Origin: Bradyrhizobium sp. SK17 | Lineage (GTDB): Bacteria; Pseudomonadota; Alphaproteobacteria; Rhizobiales; Xanthobacteraceae | Direction: 5' to 3' | DNA length: 64,000 nt | Assembly: GCF_002831585.1 (NCBI RefSeq) | Contig: NZ_CP025113.1 | Coordinates: 806,001 to 870,000, forward strand | Shown: piece after piece, positions 1 through 8,030 of the stretch | Layout of the letters: each line of letters starts with the position of its first letter | Position numbering within the stretch: the stretch's first letter is position 1 | Translations under genes and position numbers: made by a program | The notes under the pieces: generated by a model | Database searches by the model: none | Seen by the model: only the letters and a program-made list of their open reading frames with translations | Told to the model about the DNA's origin: nothing

Positions 1-863
1 TCCTCGACCGCGAGCGCCGCATAGCGCGGATCGGCGTTGATGCCGGTGCCGATCGCGGTGGCGCCGAGATTGACCTCGCGGAACAACGAGGAGATCTCGT
101 TGAGCCGCGCGACGTCCTCCTTCACGGTGGCATGGAAGGCATCGAACTCCTGGCCGAGCGTCATCGGCACCGCGTCCTGAAGCTGGGTGCGGCCCATCTT
201 CAGCACATCGGCGAATTCCACCGCCTTGCCCTTGAAGGCATAGGCGAGGTCGTCGAGCGCGCGCACCAGCGGCTGGGTGGCGAAGATCACCGCGAGCCGC
301 AGCGCGGTCGGATAGGCGTCGTTGGTCGACTGCGCCATGTTGACGTCGTCGTTCGGATGCAGCGCGTGATAGTCGCCGGGCTTGCGGCCCATCAGCCGCA
401 GCGCGACGTTGGCAATCACCTCGTTGGCGTTCATGTTGGTGGAGGTGCCGGCGCCGCCCTGGATCGCGTCGACGACGAAGGACTCGGCATAGACCTTGTC
501 GGTCGCGATCTCGGTGCAGGCTCTGTCGATCGCATCGGCCTTCTCCGGCGCGAGATAGCCGAGGCGCTTGTTGGCGCGGGCCGCCGCCTGCTTCACCAGC
601 GCCAGCGCGCGGACGAATTCCGGGAAATGGCCGACCGGCACGCCGGTGATCGGAAAGTTCATCACCGCACGCTTGGTGTGGATGCCCCACAGCGCGTTGG
701 CCGGCACATCGTCCTCGCCGAGCAGGTCGTGCTCGGTGCGGGACTGCGCCTGCTCGATCGGCACCGTCCGGACCGTCGCGATGGCAAGCTCGCTGACGCC
801 GCCGCCGTCGCCGGACGCCGGCGCGGCCCCTGCGGTGTTGGTCTCAACCTTCGATTCGGCCAT
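1..863 (-). CDS. aspA: Aspartate ammonia-lyase, 3' end cut by window edge
   Basis: The enzyme converts L-aspartate to fumarate and ammonia in the cytosol. About 287 N-terminal residues are present and the frame is still open at position 1. The family landmarks are visible: the EHDLLGEDDVPANALWGIHT start region, QGGAGTSTNMNANEV, HPNDDVNMAQSTNDAYPT and MGRTQLQDAVPMTLGQEF, followed by EVNLGATAIGTG. The pattern matches AspA rather than class II fumarase, because of the NEV segment and the LGQEF context. The signature loop with the catalytic serine lies beyond the window. The start at 863 has a GGAGGG ribosome site seven bases upstream. The protein carries an extra leader of about 35 residues rich in Ala, Gly and Ser compared with the E. 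coli enzyme. It is divergent from the DUF6065-like gene across about 280 bases. Confidence 0.93.
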   Translation of the reverse strand, partial: MAESKVETNTAGAAPASGDGGGVSELAIATVRTVPIEQAQSRTEHDLLGEDDVPANALWGIHTKRAVMNFPITGVPVGHFPEFVRALALVKQAAARANKRLGYLAPEKADAIDRACTEIATDKVYAESFVVDAIQGGAGTSTNMNANEVIANVALRLMGRKPGDYHALHPNDDVNMAQSTNDAYPTALRLAVIFATQPLVRALDDLAYAFKGKAVEFADVLKMGRTQLQDAVPMTLGQEFDAFHATVKEDVARLNEISSLFREVNLGATAIGTGINADPRYAALAVE

Positions 864-1143
864 CGATCCCTCCGTTGCGTGCTGCAAATGCCGTCGTCAG
901 CGACACCGACCATGATGCGCCGGGCAAGCGGCGAAAGCCAATGCCTATCGGCAAACTCTTGCACACTGACGAACCGAATTGAGGCCTTATCTTATCCGCC
1001 ATGATAACAACAACTTATGACTCCATTCCGTGGTTCGCCACGCGCCGGGGCCGGCTGCTTTCACCGTCACGTCATCGCGTGCTAGATCAGCACCGATTGG
1101 CGCAAGGGCGCTGCCGACACTGAACGAACCAAGGACCACTACC

Positions 1144-1857
1144 GTGTCCAACAACAATGAAACGATGACGCTCAAATTCCGCTGCCCGGCGGAGCTCGAG
1201 GGCAAGATTCCGGCGCCGGTGCCCGCATCACTGGGACTTCCCGGATGGCTCAAGGCGATGCCGACGCAGGCGTTCAATGCGATGAGCAATCGCGAAGAAG
1301 ACACCGTCAAGCGCTGCCCGCCATTCGTCGATGCGATGACGTCGGGTTTCCTGTTGCCGCTGATCTGCGATCTCAAGGTCGAGAATGGCGAGATGACTTG
1401 GGACAACGACCTTCCGGCCGGGGGCATGCTCGAATTCCCGCGCTCGCCGGTCGGATTCCACGATGAAAGCCAGGTGGTCGGCTCCCCGCTGTTCGAGCCC
1501 GACCGCTTCGTGGTCAAGTTCGTCAATCTGTGGACCATCGAGGCGCCGCCGGGCTACTCGGTGATGTTCACGCATCCGGTCAATCGGTTCGACCTGCCGT
1601 TCACCACGCTGACCGGCATGGTCGATTGCGACCTGTTTCACGACGGCTGGGTGCATTTCCCGGCACGCTGGCACGACACCAATTTCAGCGGCATCCTGCC
1701 CAAGGGCACGCCGGTCGCGCAATGCTACCCGGTGAAGCGCGAAAACTGGGTCGCGCAGACAATTGCGATGACGCCGGATGAAACGTCGCGCGCACAGGAC
1801 TTGTCCACCAGGATGGCCCGCGAGCCCGGACTCTATCGCCGCCAGTTCAGGTCATAG
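1144..1857 (+). CDS. DUF6065-like protein of unknown function
   Basis: This 237-residue soluble protein has no signal peptide or membrane segment. It is rich in aromatic residues and prolines, with motifs such as LPLICDLKV, GMLEFPRSPVGFH, FVNLWTIEAPPGYS and HFPARWHDTNFSG. From memory it resembles the DUF6065 family, which has no known function; that assignment is moderate. I chose the GTG at 1144 because AAGGA lies eight bases upstream; an ATG at 1165 and a longer frame from 1030 are possible but lack a good ribosome site. The repeated 'PxGYSVMFTHPxNRFDLPF' style region suggests a beta-rich fold, which is inference. It stands alone between divergent aspA and the convergent TPR gene. Confidence 0.8.
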   Translation: MSNNNETMTLKFRCPAELEGKIPAPVPASLGLPGWLKAMPTQAFNAMSNREEDTVKRCPPFVDAMTSGFLLPLICDLKVENGEMTWDNDLPAGGMLEFPRSPVGFHDESQVVGSPLFEPDRFVVKFVNLWTIEAPPGYSVMFTHPVNRFDLPFTTLTGMVDCDLFHDGWVHFPARWHDTNFSGILPKGTPVAQCYPVKRENWVAQTIAMTPDETSRAQDLSTRMAREPGLYRRQFRS

Positions 1858-1907
1858 ATCGGGCGAGCGCACGGCGATAACGGGTGTGGGTGCGGACCCT
1901 TCCCGTC

Positions 1908-1933
1908 GTCGTCCCGGCCTTCGCCGGGACGAC
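1908..1933. repeat. Palindromic hairpin (GTCGTCCCGG stem) between convergent genes
   Basis: GTCGTCCCGG and CCGGGACGAC form a perfect 10-bp stem around a six-base loop. The same stem sequence recurs near 27365, 43184 and 44321, so it is a dispersed intergenic repeat. Here it lies between two convergent genes and could act as a bidirectional transcription stop, although no T-run follows. Confidence 0.75.
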
Positions 1934-1969
1934 ACGGAGTTTGTCGCACAGCCGTCCCCTCGAACCGCC

Positions 1970-2809
1970 CTAGCTCAGAAATTTCTTGAACCCGCTGGGA
2001 CGGAAGAAGAAGCGGCCATGCGATGACATGCTCAGCGCGGCGGTCGTACGGCCGATCATTTGCGGCCGACCGCGCAGCGCCAGGCGCAAATTCGCTTCGC
2101 CCGCCGCGCGGTCGCCCATTTCCAGCAGACTGGCGGAGAAGCTGAGACGCGCCAATGGGTCGTCGGGACGTTGCGCCACCACCTGGCGGTAGAGATCCGC
2201 GGCACCAGCGTAATCGCCATCGAGCAGCAGGACGCGCGCGAGCGCGGCCAGGACGTCGGGATGCCCCGGCGCTGCCGTGCGCAGCTTCTCCAGAATCGCG
2301 CGCGCCCGGCCGCGCTCATTGCGCTGGGGCAGCAACTGCGCGAGCAGGAGTTGAAACTCGAGGCTGCCGGGCGCGAGAGCAAGCGCGCTCTCGATGACGA
2401 CTACCGCCTCGTCGATGCGGCCGTCCGCGTGCAATTGCCCTGCCAGCGCCTGAAATGAGGGCAGGTACGGCGGCCGCCGCGCCGTGGTTCGCCGCAACAC
2501 CTCGATCGCCTCGCTGCGGCGGCCGGCGCCGCCGAGCGCCGCGCCGAGCAGGGTTTCGAGGCCGGGATCCTCGACGCGGCGGGTGGCTCGCTCCAGCGGC
2601 GCGATCGCCTCCTCGTTGCGGTTCTGGATCATCAGCGCCCGCGCCAGGATCGAGGCCGCGCCGATATCGTTGCGGTTTGCCTTCAAGACCTCGGCCGCCA
2701 GCCGCTCGGCTTCGACGATCTGCCCCATCTGCAAGGCGACCACGGCGCGCTGCAGGAGCGGGGACGGCCCAGGACCGCGGTTGGCGGAGGGGGGCGGAGG
2801 TTTCGGCAT
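1970..2809 (-). CDS. Tetratricopeptide repeat protein
   Basis: This 279-residue protein is made almost wholly of TPR-type helix pairs, for example LLQRAVVALQMGQIVEAERL, ILARALMIQNRNEEAIAPLE and LAALARVLLLDGDYAGAADL. Roughly seven repeats run from residue 15 to 250. It lacks a signal peptide and membrane segment, so it is probably a cytosolic scaffold. The last 30 residues leave the TPR pattern (RFFFRPSGFKKFLS). The ATG at 2809 has AGGA seven bases upstream and gives a start just before a proline-rich leader; upstream in-frame ATGs lack such a site. TPR arrays bind protein partners, but no partner is suggested by the neighbours. Confidence 0.8.
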   Translation of the reverse strand: MPKPPPPSANRGPGPSPLLQRAVVALQMGQIVEAERLAAEVLKANRNDIGAASILARALMIQNRNEEAIAPLERATRRVEDPGLETLLGAALGGAGRRSEAIEVLRRTTARRPPYLPSFQALAGQLHADGRIDEAVVVIESALALAPGSLEFQLLLAQLLPQRNERGRARAILEKLRTAAPGHPDVLAALARVLLLDGDYAGAADLYRQVVAQRPDDPLARLSFSASLLEMGDRAAGEANLRLALRGRPQMIGRTTAALSMSSHGRFFFRPSGFKKFLS

Positions 2810-3059
2810 GCGATGGTCCTGCGATGGCATCCCAGCCGTTATCACTGCCGCCGACAGAGCGTCCAGCGAAAGTCGCATCCGGCCGCAGGCCGGGACCTGA
2901 CACCGAAATACCGCCCGGTTCCAGAACGCCCGAACGGGCCGATCTTGAGGCATGTCCGCGGCAGTCAGGGGGAGGTGCCGAACCACCCTCTCCGGTACGA
3001 TTTTTCGACTGTTTAACCTATTCGACCTAGCTTGCGTTGCAGAAACTGGGCCCGCCTTG

Positions 3060-4319
3060 ATGTTCGCAACGACCCTCGAAACAATTCAATCGACCGCCTC
3101 GAAGCGATCGGCTTATGTCAGGGGAATCTTCGTCCTTCTGGCGATCGCCATCGTCCTGAAGACCGCGTGGTTCGCCCGGCTGGGCCTCGGACAGCACCGC
3201 GAGCTGGTCGACTTCGATGCCTTCTACATCGTCGCAAAGCTGGTGTGGCAAGGCACGGTCGATCAAGCCTACCAGTTCGCGAAGCTCCTCGTGATCCAGC
3301 GAGAGGCGTCGGGCGGGCACGACAGTCTGATGCCCTGGACCTATCCCCCGCAATTCAGCCTGTTGATGGCGCCATTCGCGCTGATCCCGGTCGGGATCGC
3401 CTACCTGCTGTTCGCGACCTCGACGCTAACGCTCTACCTTGCCGTGCTGCGCCGCATCGCCGGAAGCCAGTTCGTTCTTGTCCTCATCGTCTTCTTTCCG
3501 ACGATCGGAATTACGCTGGCGTGCGGCCAGAACGGCTTCCTCACGGCTGCGCTGATCGGGCTGGTTTGCCTTTACTTCGAGGAGCGACCGGTTGTCGCCG
3601 GGGCGGCTCTCGGCCTCATGATCATCAAGCCGCACCTCGCCATTGCGTTCGCGGTCTACGCCGTGCTGCGACGCTCCTGGGTCGTCGTCGGCACGGCCGC
3701 CGCCGTCGTGCTGGCCAGCTCGGCGCTCTGCACGGCAGTGTTCGGCACGCAGATCTGGAGCGCGCTGCTACAGAGCGTGCGCGACTCGTCGGCTTTCCTG
3801 GAGCAGGGCTATTATCCGCTGTATCGCATGATCTCTGGCTACGCGGCGTTGAGAACCGCGGGGCTGCCCGCCTTCGGATCATTTCTCGGCCAGGGCGTCG
3901 TCGCCGTCCTCGCGCTCGGCATCGTGCTCATCGCCGTGTACCGAAAGATACCGGTGCGCGAGAGCCTCGGCCTGACCGCAATCATCTCGCCGTGCATCAG
4001 CCCCTATGCCTACGACTATGACTTCCTGATCTTCGGCATTGGTCTCGCCATGCTGTTGCCGTCGCTGCTCGCCAACGCGCGTGAGTGGGAGCGTGACGTG
4101 ATTTATTTCCTGCCGATTCCGATCGGCGCCCTCGGCTACGTGCGGGCGGAGCAGATGGCAACCTCCCACAGGGACATGCAGTGGCTCGACGTGCTATCGA
4201 TCGGAGCCTTCATGATCATTCCATTGATCGGGCTTATCGTCGGAATCCTGCTCGTGCGCCGCTCAAAAACCGAAGCGCCGCGGTCCGTCCCGACGCAGGG
4301 ACCGCTTGCGAGGGTTTGA
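3060..4319 (+). CDS. GT87-family integral membrane glycosyltransferase
   Basis: This 419-residue polytopic protein has about ten hydrophobic segments. The first external loop carries an acidic DFDAFYIVAKLV motif near residue 47, followed by PWTYPPQFSLLMAPF near residue 90, the pattern of GT87 (formerly DUF2029) enzymes. Family members such as mycobacterial PimE use polyprenyl-phosphate sugars and act on the outer face of the inner membrane. The gene converges on an operon that appears to make a polyprenyl-phosphate pentose, which would be a suitable donor; this link is inference. The ATG at 3060 starts just before the first membrane helix; the frame also runs upstream, but that part looks non-coding. 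The acceptor is unknown. Confidence 0.78.
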   Translation: MFATTLETIQSTASKRSAYVRGIFVLLAIAIVLKTAWFARLGLGQHRELVDFDAFYIVAKLVWQGTVDQAYQFAKLLVIQREASGGHDSLMPWTYPPQFSLLMAPFALIPVGIAYLLFATSTLTLYLAVLRRIAGSQFVLVLIVFFPTIGITLACGQNGFLTAALIGLVCLYFEERPVVAGAALGLMIIKPHLAIAFAVYAVLRRSWVVVGTAAAVVLASSALCTAVFGTQIWSALLQSVRDSSAFLEQGYYPLYRMISGYAALRTAGLPAFGSFLGQGVVAVLALGIVLIAVYRKIPVRESLGLTAIISPCISPYAYDYDFLIFGIGLAMLLPSLLANAREWERDVIYFLPIPIGALGYVRAEQMATSHRDMQWLDVLSIGAFMIIPLIGLIVGILLVRRSKTEAPRSVPTQGPLARV

Positions 4320-4364
4320 GCCGCCACGCTATCGAATCACGAAACGTACGGCACCACGCCGCGC

Positions 4365-5897
4365 TCATTGCGCGTTCATTTCAAGACGATCCCGCGCCGG
4401 CAGCGTCGGCCCAAACGCCTTCAGTGCGCTGGCAACGACCTTCGGATCCGCCGCCGGCGTGATGTAGAACACCACATCGCCCTGCTCGCCCGTGACCGGA
4501 ATTGTGTGCAGGGTTGCGACCTTCTTCCAGGCGGCCGGCACGCCTTTTGGAAACCAGCTGTCGTAGATCATGGCGACGCCGACATGGTACTCGTCGGCGA
4601 GCGCGGCCATCTCGCCTGGACCGTAGCGGTCGGCGAGCTTCGCCTTGCGCACGCGCTCCGAACCGAGCCCCCAGAGATCCAGCACGAAGTCCGGATCTTT
4701 CCAGGCGACCAGCCCAAGATCATTGACGGCGACTGGCCCCTTGTAGAGCTGTTGGGCAAACCGGCTCAGCTGATAATGCTGCTCGTAGATGCCGCGTGCG
4801 GCGAACGGCGTCTCCAGCGCGGCACTGACGTAGCCCACGCTGACGAAGCCGGCCAATGCGACGCTGACGAGCGTAGCGGCAGTCCATTGCGGCGCGCTGA
4901 GGCGGGTCCTGGCATGCGCCACGGCATAGAGCAGGGCCAGCACCGCGAGCGCCATGACGTAGACTTCATATCGATAGAACCAGCCATACTGACCAAAAGC
5001 GAGATGCGCGCCGATCGCGGCGAGCACCGTTGCGCAGACGATCAGCGCGCCCCGATCCGAGCGCAGCGGCCACATTGCGCAGGCAAGCGCGAGACCGAGC
5101 AGCATCAACCGGAAGCCGGTGGGGTCATCGAAGCTGGCGGCGAGATTGTGCAGGATGGGAGCGAACGTCGTGGTTCCTTCATACGCCGTCTCTGCGACAT
5201 GCGACTTGAGCAACACCGAGCTCGGCAGAAGCGGGAGACCCAGCGAGGCCATCCGCGCGAAGTATCCCGCGATCGCCGCCAGCGCAAAGGCCGCGCCCTC
5301 GAAACGAATGAGCGGCAGCAGCACGAGCGCGACGAAATGCACGGGGGTCGGCGCTCGGCCACGCGCGGCCTCGGTGAGGCCGCCGAAGGTCGCGACCGTG
5401 GCCCAGACGTGAACACTGTGCTCCATGCCGGTCAACGGCAAGGCGATCGCGCTCGACGAGAGAATCGCCAGCAGTGCGACGAAAACGCAGAGCGGCTTCC
5501 CGCGCACGGGATCGAGCAGGCCCGCCGTTTCGAGAATGCGCAAGAAGGCCACGATCGTGCCGGCCGCCGCCGCGGCGTTGATCAAAAGCGGGCCAAATGC
5601 CCCGAGATGCAGCGCCTCGGTCACGACCAGCAGATAGGGCCAGATGATCGAGGAGCTCGGCGACGAGTATTCGGACGCGTTGACGCCGTAACCGCCGGAC
5701 CGGATGTGATCGGCGACGGCGAGATGGATGTAGGGATCATCCAGCGTGAAGATGAGCCGGCCATCGCAGAGTATGACGCTGAAGATCAGCGCCGTCGCGA
5801 ACAGGCCGAGCCACAGCAATGCCGCCAGCAGCGGGACGCTTCGCCAGATCGCGGCGGATCGCGGCAACGGCGCGCGGTCGGCGGCGACGCCGGACAT
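4365..5897 (-). CDS. GT-C fold membrane protein, arabinosyltransferase-like
   Basis: This 510-residue protein has roughly ten to eleven membrane spans and a soluble C-terminal part of about 120 residues. Just after the first span it carries FTLDDPYIHLAVADHI and then EYSSPSSSIIWPYLL. The acidic DDPYI motif followed by a small-residue-Pro loop is typical of GT-C enzymes, including AftB-like arabinofuranosyltransferases. It is the last gene of a four-gene minus-strand operon: its ATG abuts the stop of the DprE2-like gene at 5897. That position supports a role in using the lipid-linked pentose made by the three upstream genes. The specific sugar and acceptor cannot be read from the sequence. It could alternatively be a GT39/GT83-like enzyme with another donor. 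Confidence 0.72.
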   Translation of the reverse strand: MSGVAADRAPLPRSAAIWRSVPLLAALLWLGLFATALIFSVILCDGRLIFTLDDPYIHLAVADHIRSGGYGVNASEYSSPSSSIIWPYLLVVTEALHLGAFGPLLINAAAAAGTIVAFLRILETAGLLDPVRGKPLCVFVALLAILSSSAIALPLTGMEHSVHVWATVATFGGLTEAARGRAPTPVHFVALVLLPLIRFEGAAFALAAIAGYFARMASLGLPLLPSSVLLKSHVAETAYEGTTTFAPILHNLAASFDDPTGFRLMLLGLALACAMWPLRSDRGALIVCATVLAAIGAHLAFGQYGWFYRYEVYVMALAVLALLYAVAHARTRLSAPQWTAATLVSVALAGFVSVGYVSAALETPFAARGIYEQHYQLSRFAQQLYKGPVAVNDLGLVAWKDPDFVLDLWGLGSERVRKAKLADRYGPGEMAALADEYHVGVAMIYDSWFPKGVPAAWKKVATLHTIPVTGEQGDVVFYITPAADPKVVASALKAFGPTLPARDRLEMNAQ

Positions 5898-6643
5898 CAG
5901 ATGCGCATCCGCTTGAAGATCGCCTCCGGCAGCGCGCAGATCACGGCCATCACCAGTTGAAAGCGTCTCGCCACGTAGATCACGTCACGCGGCTTCGTGA
6001 CGTCGGCCCGGAAGATATCCTCGGCGACCCGATCCGGATCGACGGTGAGCGGCGCCGGCAGCTTCATATGCGCCGTCATCTTGGTGCGCACGAAGCCGGG
6101 CTTGACGGTGACGACGCGAACCTTGCCCGCCAGCGCCAGGCGGTTGCGCAGCCCGGACAGGAATTGCGAGAAGCCGGCCTTGGCCGCGCCGTAGTAGTAG
6201 TTCGAGGCCCGGCCTCGGTCGCCGGCGACCGAGCTGACCCCGACGATGGTTCCCGAGCCACGTTTCTCGAAGGCTTGCGCGAACTGTTCGAGCAGCAGGC
6301 TCGGCGCCTCGAAATTCGTGCGCATGATCGTCGTCGCGAGCTCCGGATCGGTCTGGGCCCGCGGCTGATCGCCGAGCTCTCCGACGACGCACACAACGGA
6401 GTCGGGAAGCACGGGAAGGGCGGCGATGAAGCCGGCGAGTTGCGCGGTCTGCAGCACGTCCAGCGCCTGGACCGACGTCTCGACGCCGCTTCGCGTCCCG
6501 ATATCGTCCGCATTGCGCCGTGCCGCCTCGAGATCGCGAGCGGCGAGCATCACGCGCCAGCCTTCCTTGGCGTAGCGCAGCGCGGTCGCATGCCCGATAT
6601 CCGAGCTGCCGCCAATCACCAGAATTGATCTTGTGCCGGTCAT
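5897..6643 (-). CDS. SDR reductase, DprE2-like (polyprenyl-phospho-2-ketoribose reductase)
   Basis: This 248-residue short-chain dehydrogenase is expected to reduce the 2-keto intermediate left by the DprE1-like enzyme, giving polyprenyl-phospho-arabinose with NAD(P)H. The nucleotide-binding GGSSDIG motif is at residues 11-17, SSVAG and the YYYGAAKAG catalytic Tyr/Lys stretch lie in the middle, and VKPGFVRTKMTAHMK follows. The C-terminal segment RFQLVMAVICALPEAIFKR matches the pattern I recall from mycobacterial DprE2 (Rv3791), which sets it apart from generic SDRs. Its ATG overlaps the upstream TGA as TGATG, so translation is probably coupled. Confidence 0.85.
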   Translation of the reverse strand: MTGTRSILVIGGSSDIGHATALRYAKEGWRVMLAARDLEAARRNADDIGTRSGVETSVQALDVLQTAQLAGFIAALPVLPDSVVCVVGELGDQPRAQTDPELATTIMRTNFEAPSLLLEQFAQAFEKRGSGTIVGVSSVAGDRGRASNYYYGAAKAGFSQFLSGLRNRLALAGKVRVVTVKPGFVRTKMTAHMKLPAPLTVDPDRVAEDIFRADVTKPRDVIYVARRFQLVMAVICALPEAIFKRMRI

Positions 6644-7998
6644 CAAACTCCAAGCCGTGCTGAAAGGTGAGATGCAAGGCGCGTATTCGCGCCGGTCTGC
6701 TGACGGATATCCCGCAGGATCGCGAGGCCGGGATACCCGGATTCGAATGTCGTGCGCGACTGGCGCGCGTCCTTGGCGAGGTAGAGCCGGCCGCCGGCCT
6801 GGACCACCAGCGCGTCGAGCTGGTCGAGAAACGCGAACAGCGTGGCGGTGACGGGGAAATCCATTGTCAGGGTGTAACCGCGGAGCGGGAACGACATCGG
6901 CCCGCCGCCCTCGCCGAGTTGCTTGAGCACGGCAAGAAACGACGCATCGCCGCGCCGGGAGACCCGATCCAGCATTTCGGCGAGAACGGGACGCGCGCGG
7001 CCTTGCGGGATCACGCACTGATACTGCACGAAACCGTGTCGCCCGTAGATCCTGTTCCAGTCGGCGATCGCATCGAGCGGAAAGAAGTAAGGGTCCCAAT
7101 GCACCAGCCGCTGTTCGCCCTGATGCGCGGCGCCGCGGCGGAAGTACAGCTCGTTGAACGCCCGCATCGACGCCCGGTTGAGCAGCCATCCGGGAAACAG
7201 TTCCGGGACCGACAGCCGCTGGTAGCGTGGGCGCGGGAACGGCTCGAGGTCGGGTCCGAGCCTATCCTTGTCGCGGCGCGTGGCGTGCTCGGCCAGATAG
7301 ACCAGCGACCGTCCAAGCGCTGTGCCGCGCGCGAGGCAATCGATCCAGGCCACCGAATAGGTGGTCGATGCGCTGCCTTCCAGCTGATCGATCGCCGCGT
7401 CGAGATTGCTGGCGACGCGGGTGTCCTGCCGCAGCCAGCCGGTCTCGATCGGCAGCAGCCGCAGCGTCGCATCGAGGATCATGCCGGTCAGGCCCATGCC
7501 GCCGAGCGTCGCCGCGAACAGCGCGGCGTTCTCCGAGCGTGAGCAGGTGACGATCTCGCCGCCCGGCAGCGCGAGGCGGAACGACTCGACGATGGTGCCG
7601 AAGCCGCCATCGCGATGATGGTTCTTGCCATGGACGTCGGCCGCAATCGCACCGCCGACCGTCACGAATTTGGTGCCCGGCACGACCTGGAGGAAGAAGC
7701 CCCACGGCTCGAAGGTCGCCAGGATGTCGGCGATGGTCACGCCGGCTTCCACTGTCAGTTGGGCAGTCGCAGCGTCGAAGCTGCGCATCCGGTTCAGGCC
7801 GCGCGACGAGATCGTGGATTGCGCGCCGATCGCCGCATCGCCATAGGCGCGGCCTGCTCCACGCGCGATGACGCCGGTCCGCGCCAGCAGCTGGTCGCGC
7901 GCGCCGGCGGGCGTCTGCGGCGCCAGCAGTTCGGTCGGCACTTTGGGATAGTTGCCCCAGCCGGACAGGCCAATCCCCTCAGGGCTGGAAGCCGCCAT
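6643..7998 (-). CDS. FAD-linked oxidoreductase, DprE1-like
   Basis: This enzyme is expected to oxidise polyprenyl-phospho-ribose at C2, the first half of the epimerisation to arabinose. The FAD domain shows VIARGAGRAYGDAA and VVPGTKFVTVGGAIAADVHG followed by KNHHRDGGFG, and the substrate domain shows SFPLRGYTLTMDFP and GGRLYLAKDAR; both match Mycobacterium DprE1 as I recall it. The position of the DprE1 cysteine hit by benzothiazinones appears to be Thr here (the second T of YTLTMDFP). I chose the ATG at 7998 because AGGA lies six bases upstream; an ATG at 8028 would add ten residues and sit two bases after the UbiA stop. The stop overlaps the next start by one base. Confidence 0.87.
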   Translation of the reverse strand: MAASSPEGIGLSGWGNYPKVPTELLAPQTPAGARDQLLARTGVIARGAGRAYGDAAIGAQSTISSRGLNRMRSFDAATAQLTVEAGVTIADILATFEPWGFFLQVVPGTKFVTVGGAIAADVHGKNHHRDGGFGTIVESFRLALPGGEIVTCSRSENAALFAATLGGMGLTGMILDATLRLLPIETGWLRQDTRVASNLDAAIDQLEGSASTTYSVAWIDCLARGTALGRSLVYLAEHATRRDKDRLGPDLEPFPRPRYQRLSVPELFPGWLLNRASMRAFNELYFRRGAAHQGEQRLVHWDPYFFPLDAIADWNRIYGRHGFVQYQCVIPQGRARPVLAEMLDRVSRRGDASFLAVLKQLGEGGGPMSFPLRGYTLTMDFPVTATLFAFLDQLDALVVQAGGRLYLAKDARQSRTTFESGYPGLAILRDIRQQTGANTRLASHLSARLGV

Positions 7999-8030
7999 CG
8001 CACGTCCTGGCAATACAGCCGCCGGCATCG

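Noticed and set aside
1..863. Class II fumarase
   Set aside because: The NMNANEV and LQDAVPMTLGQEF contexts and the leader fit aspartate ammonia-lyase better.
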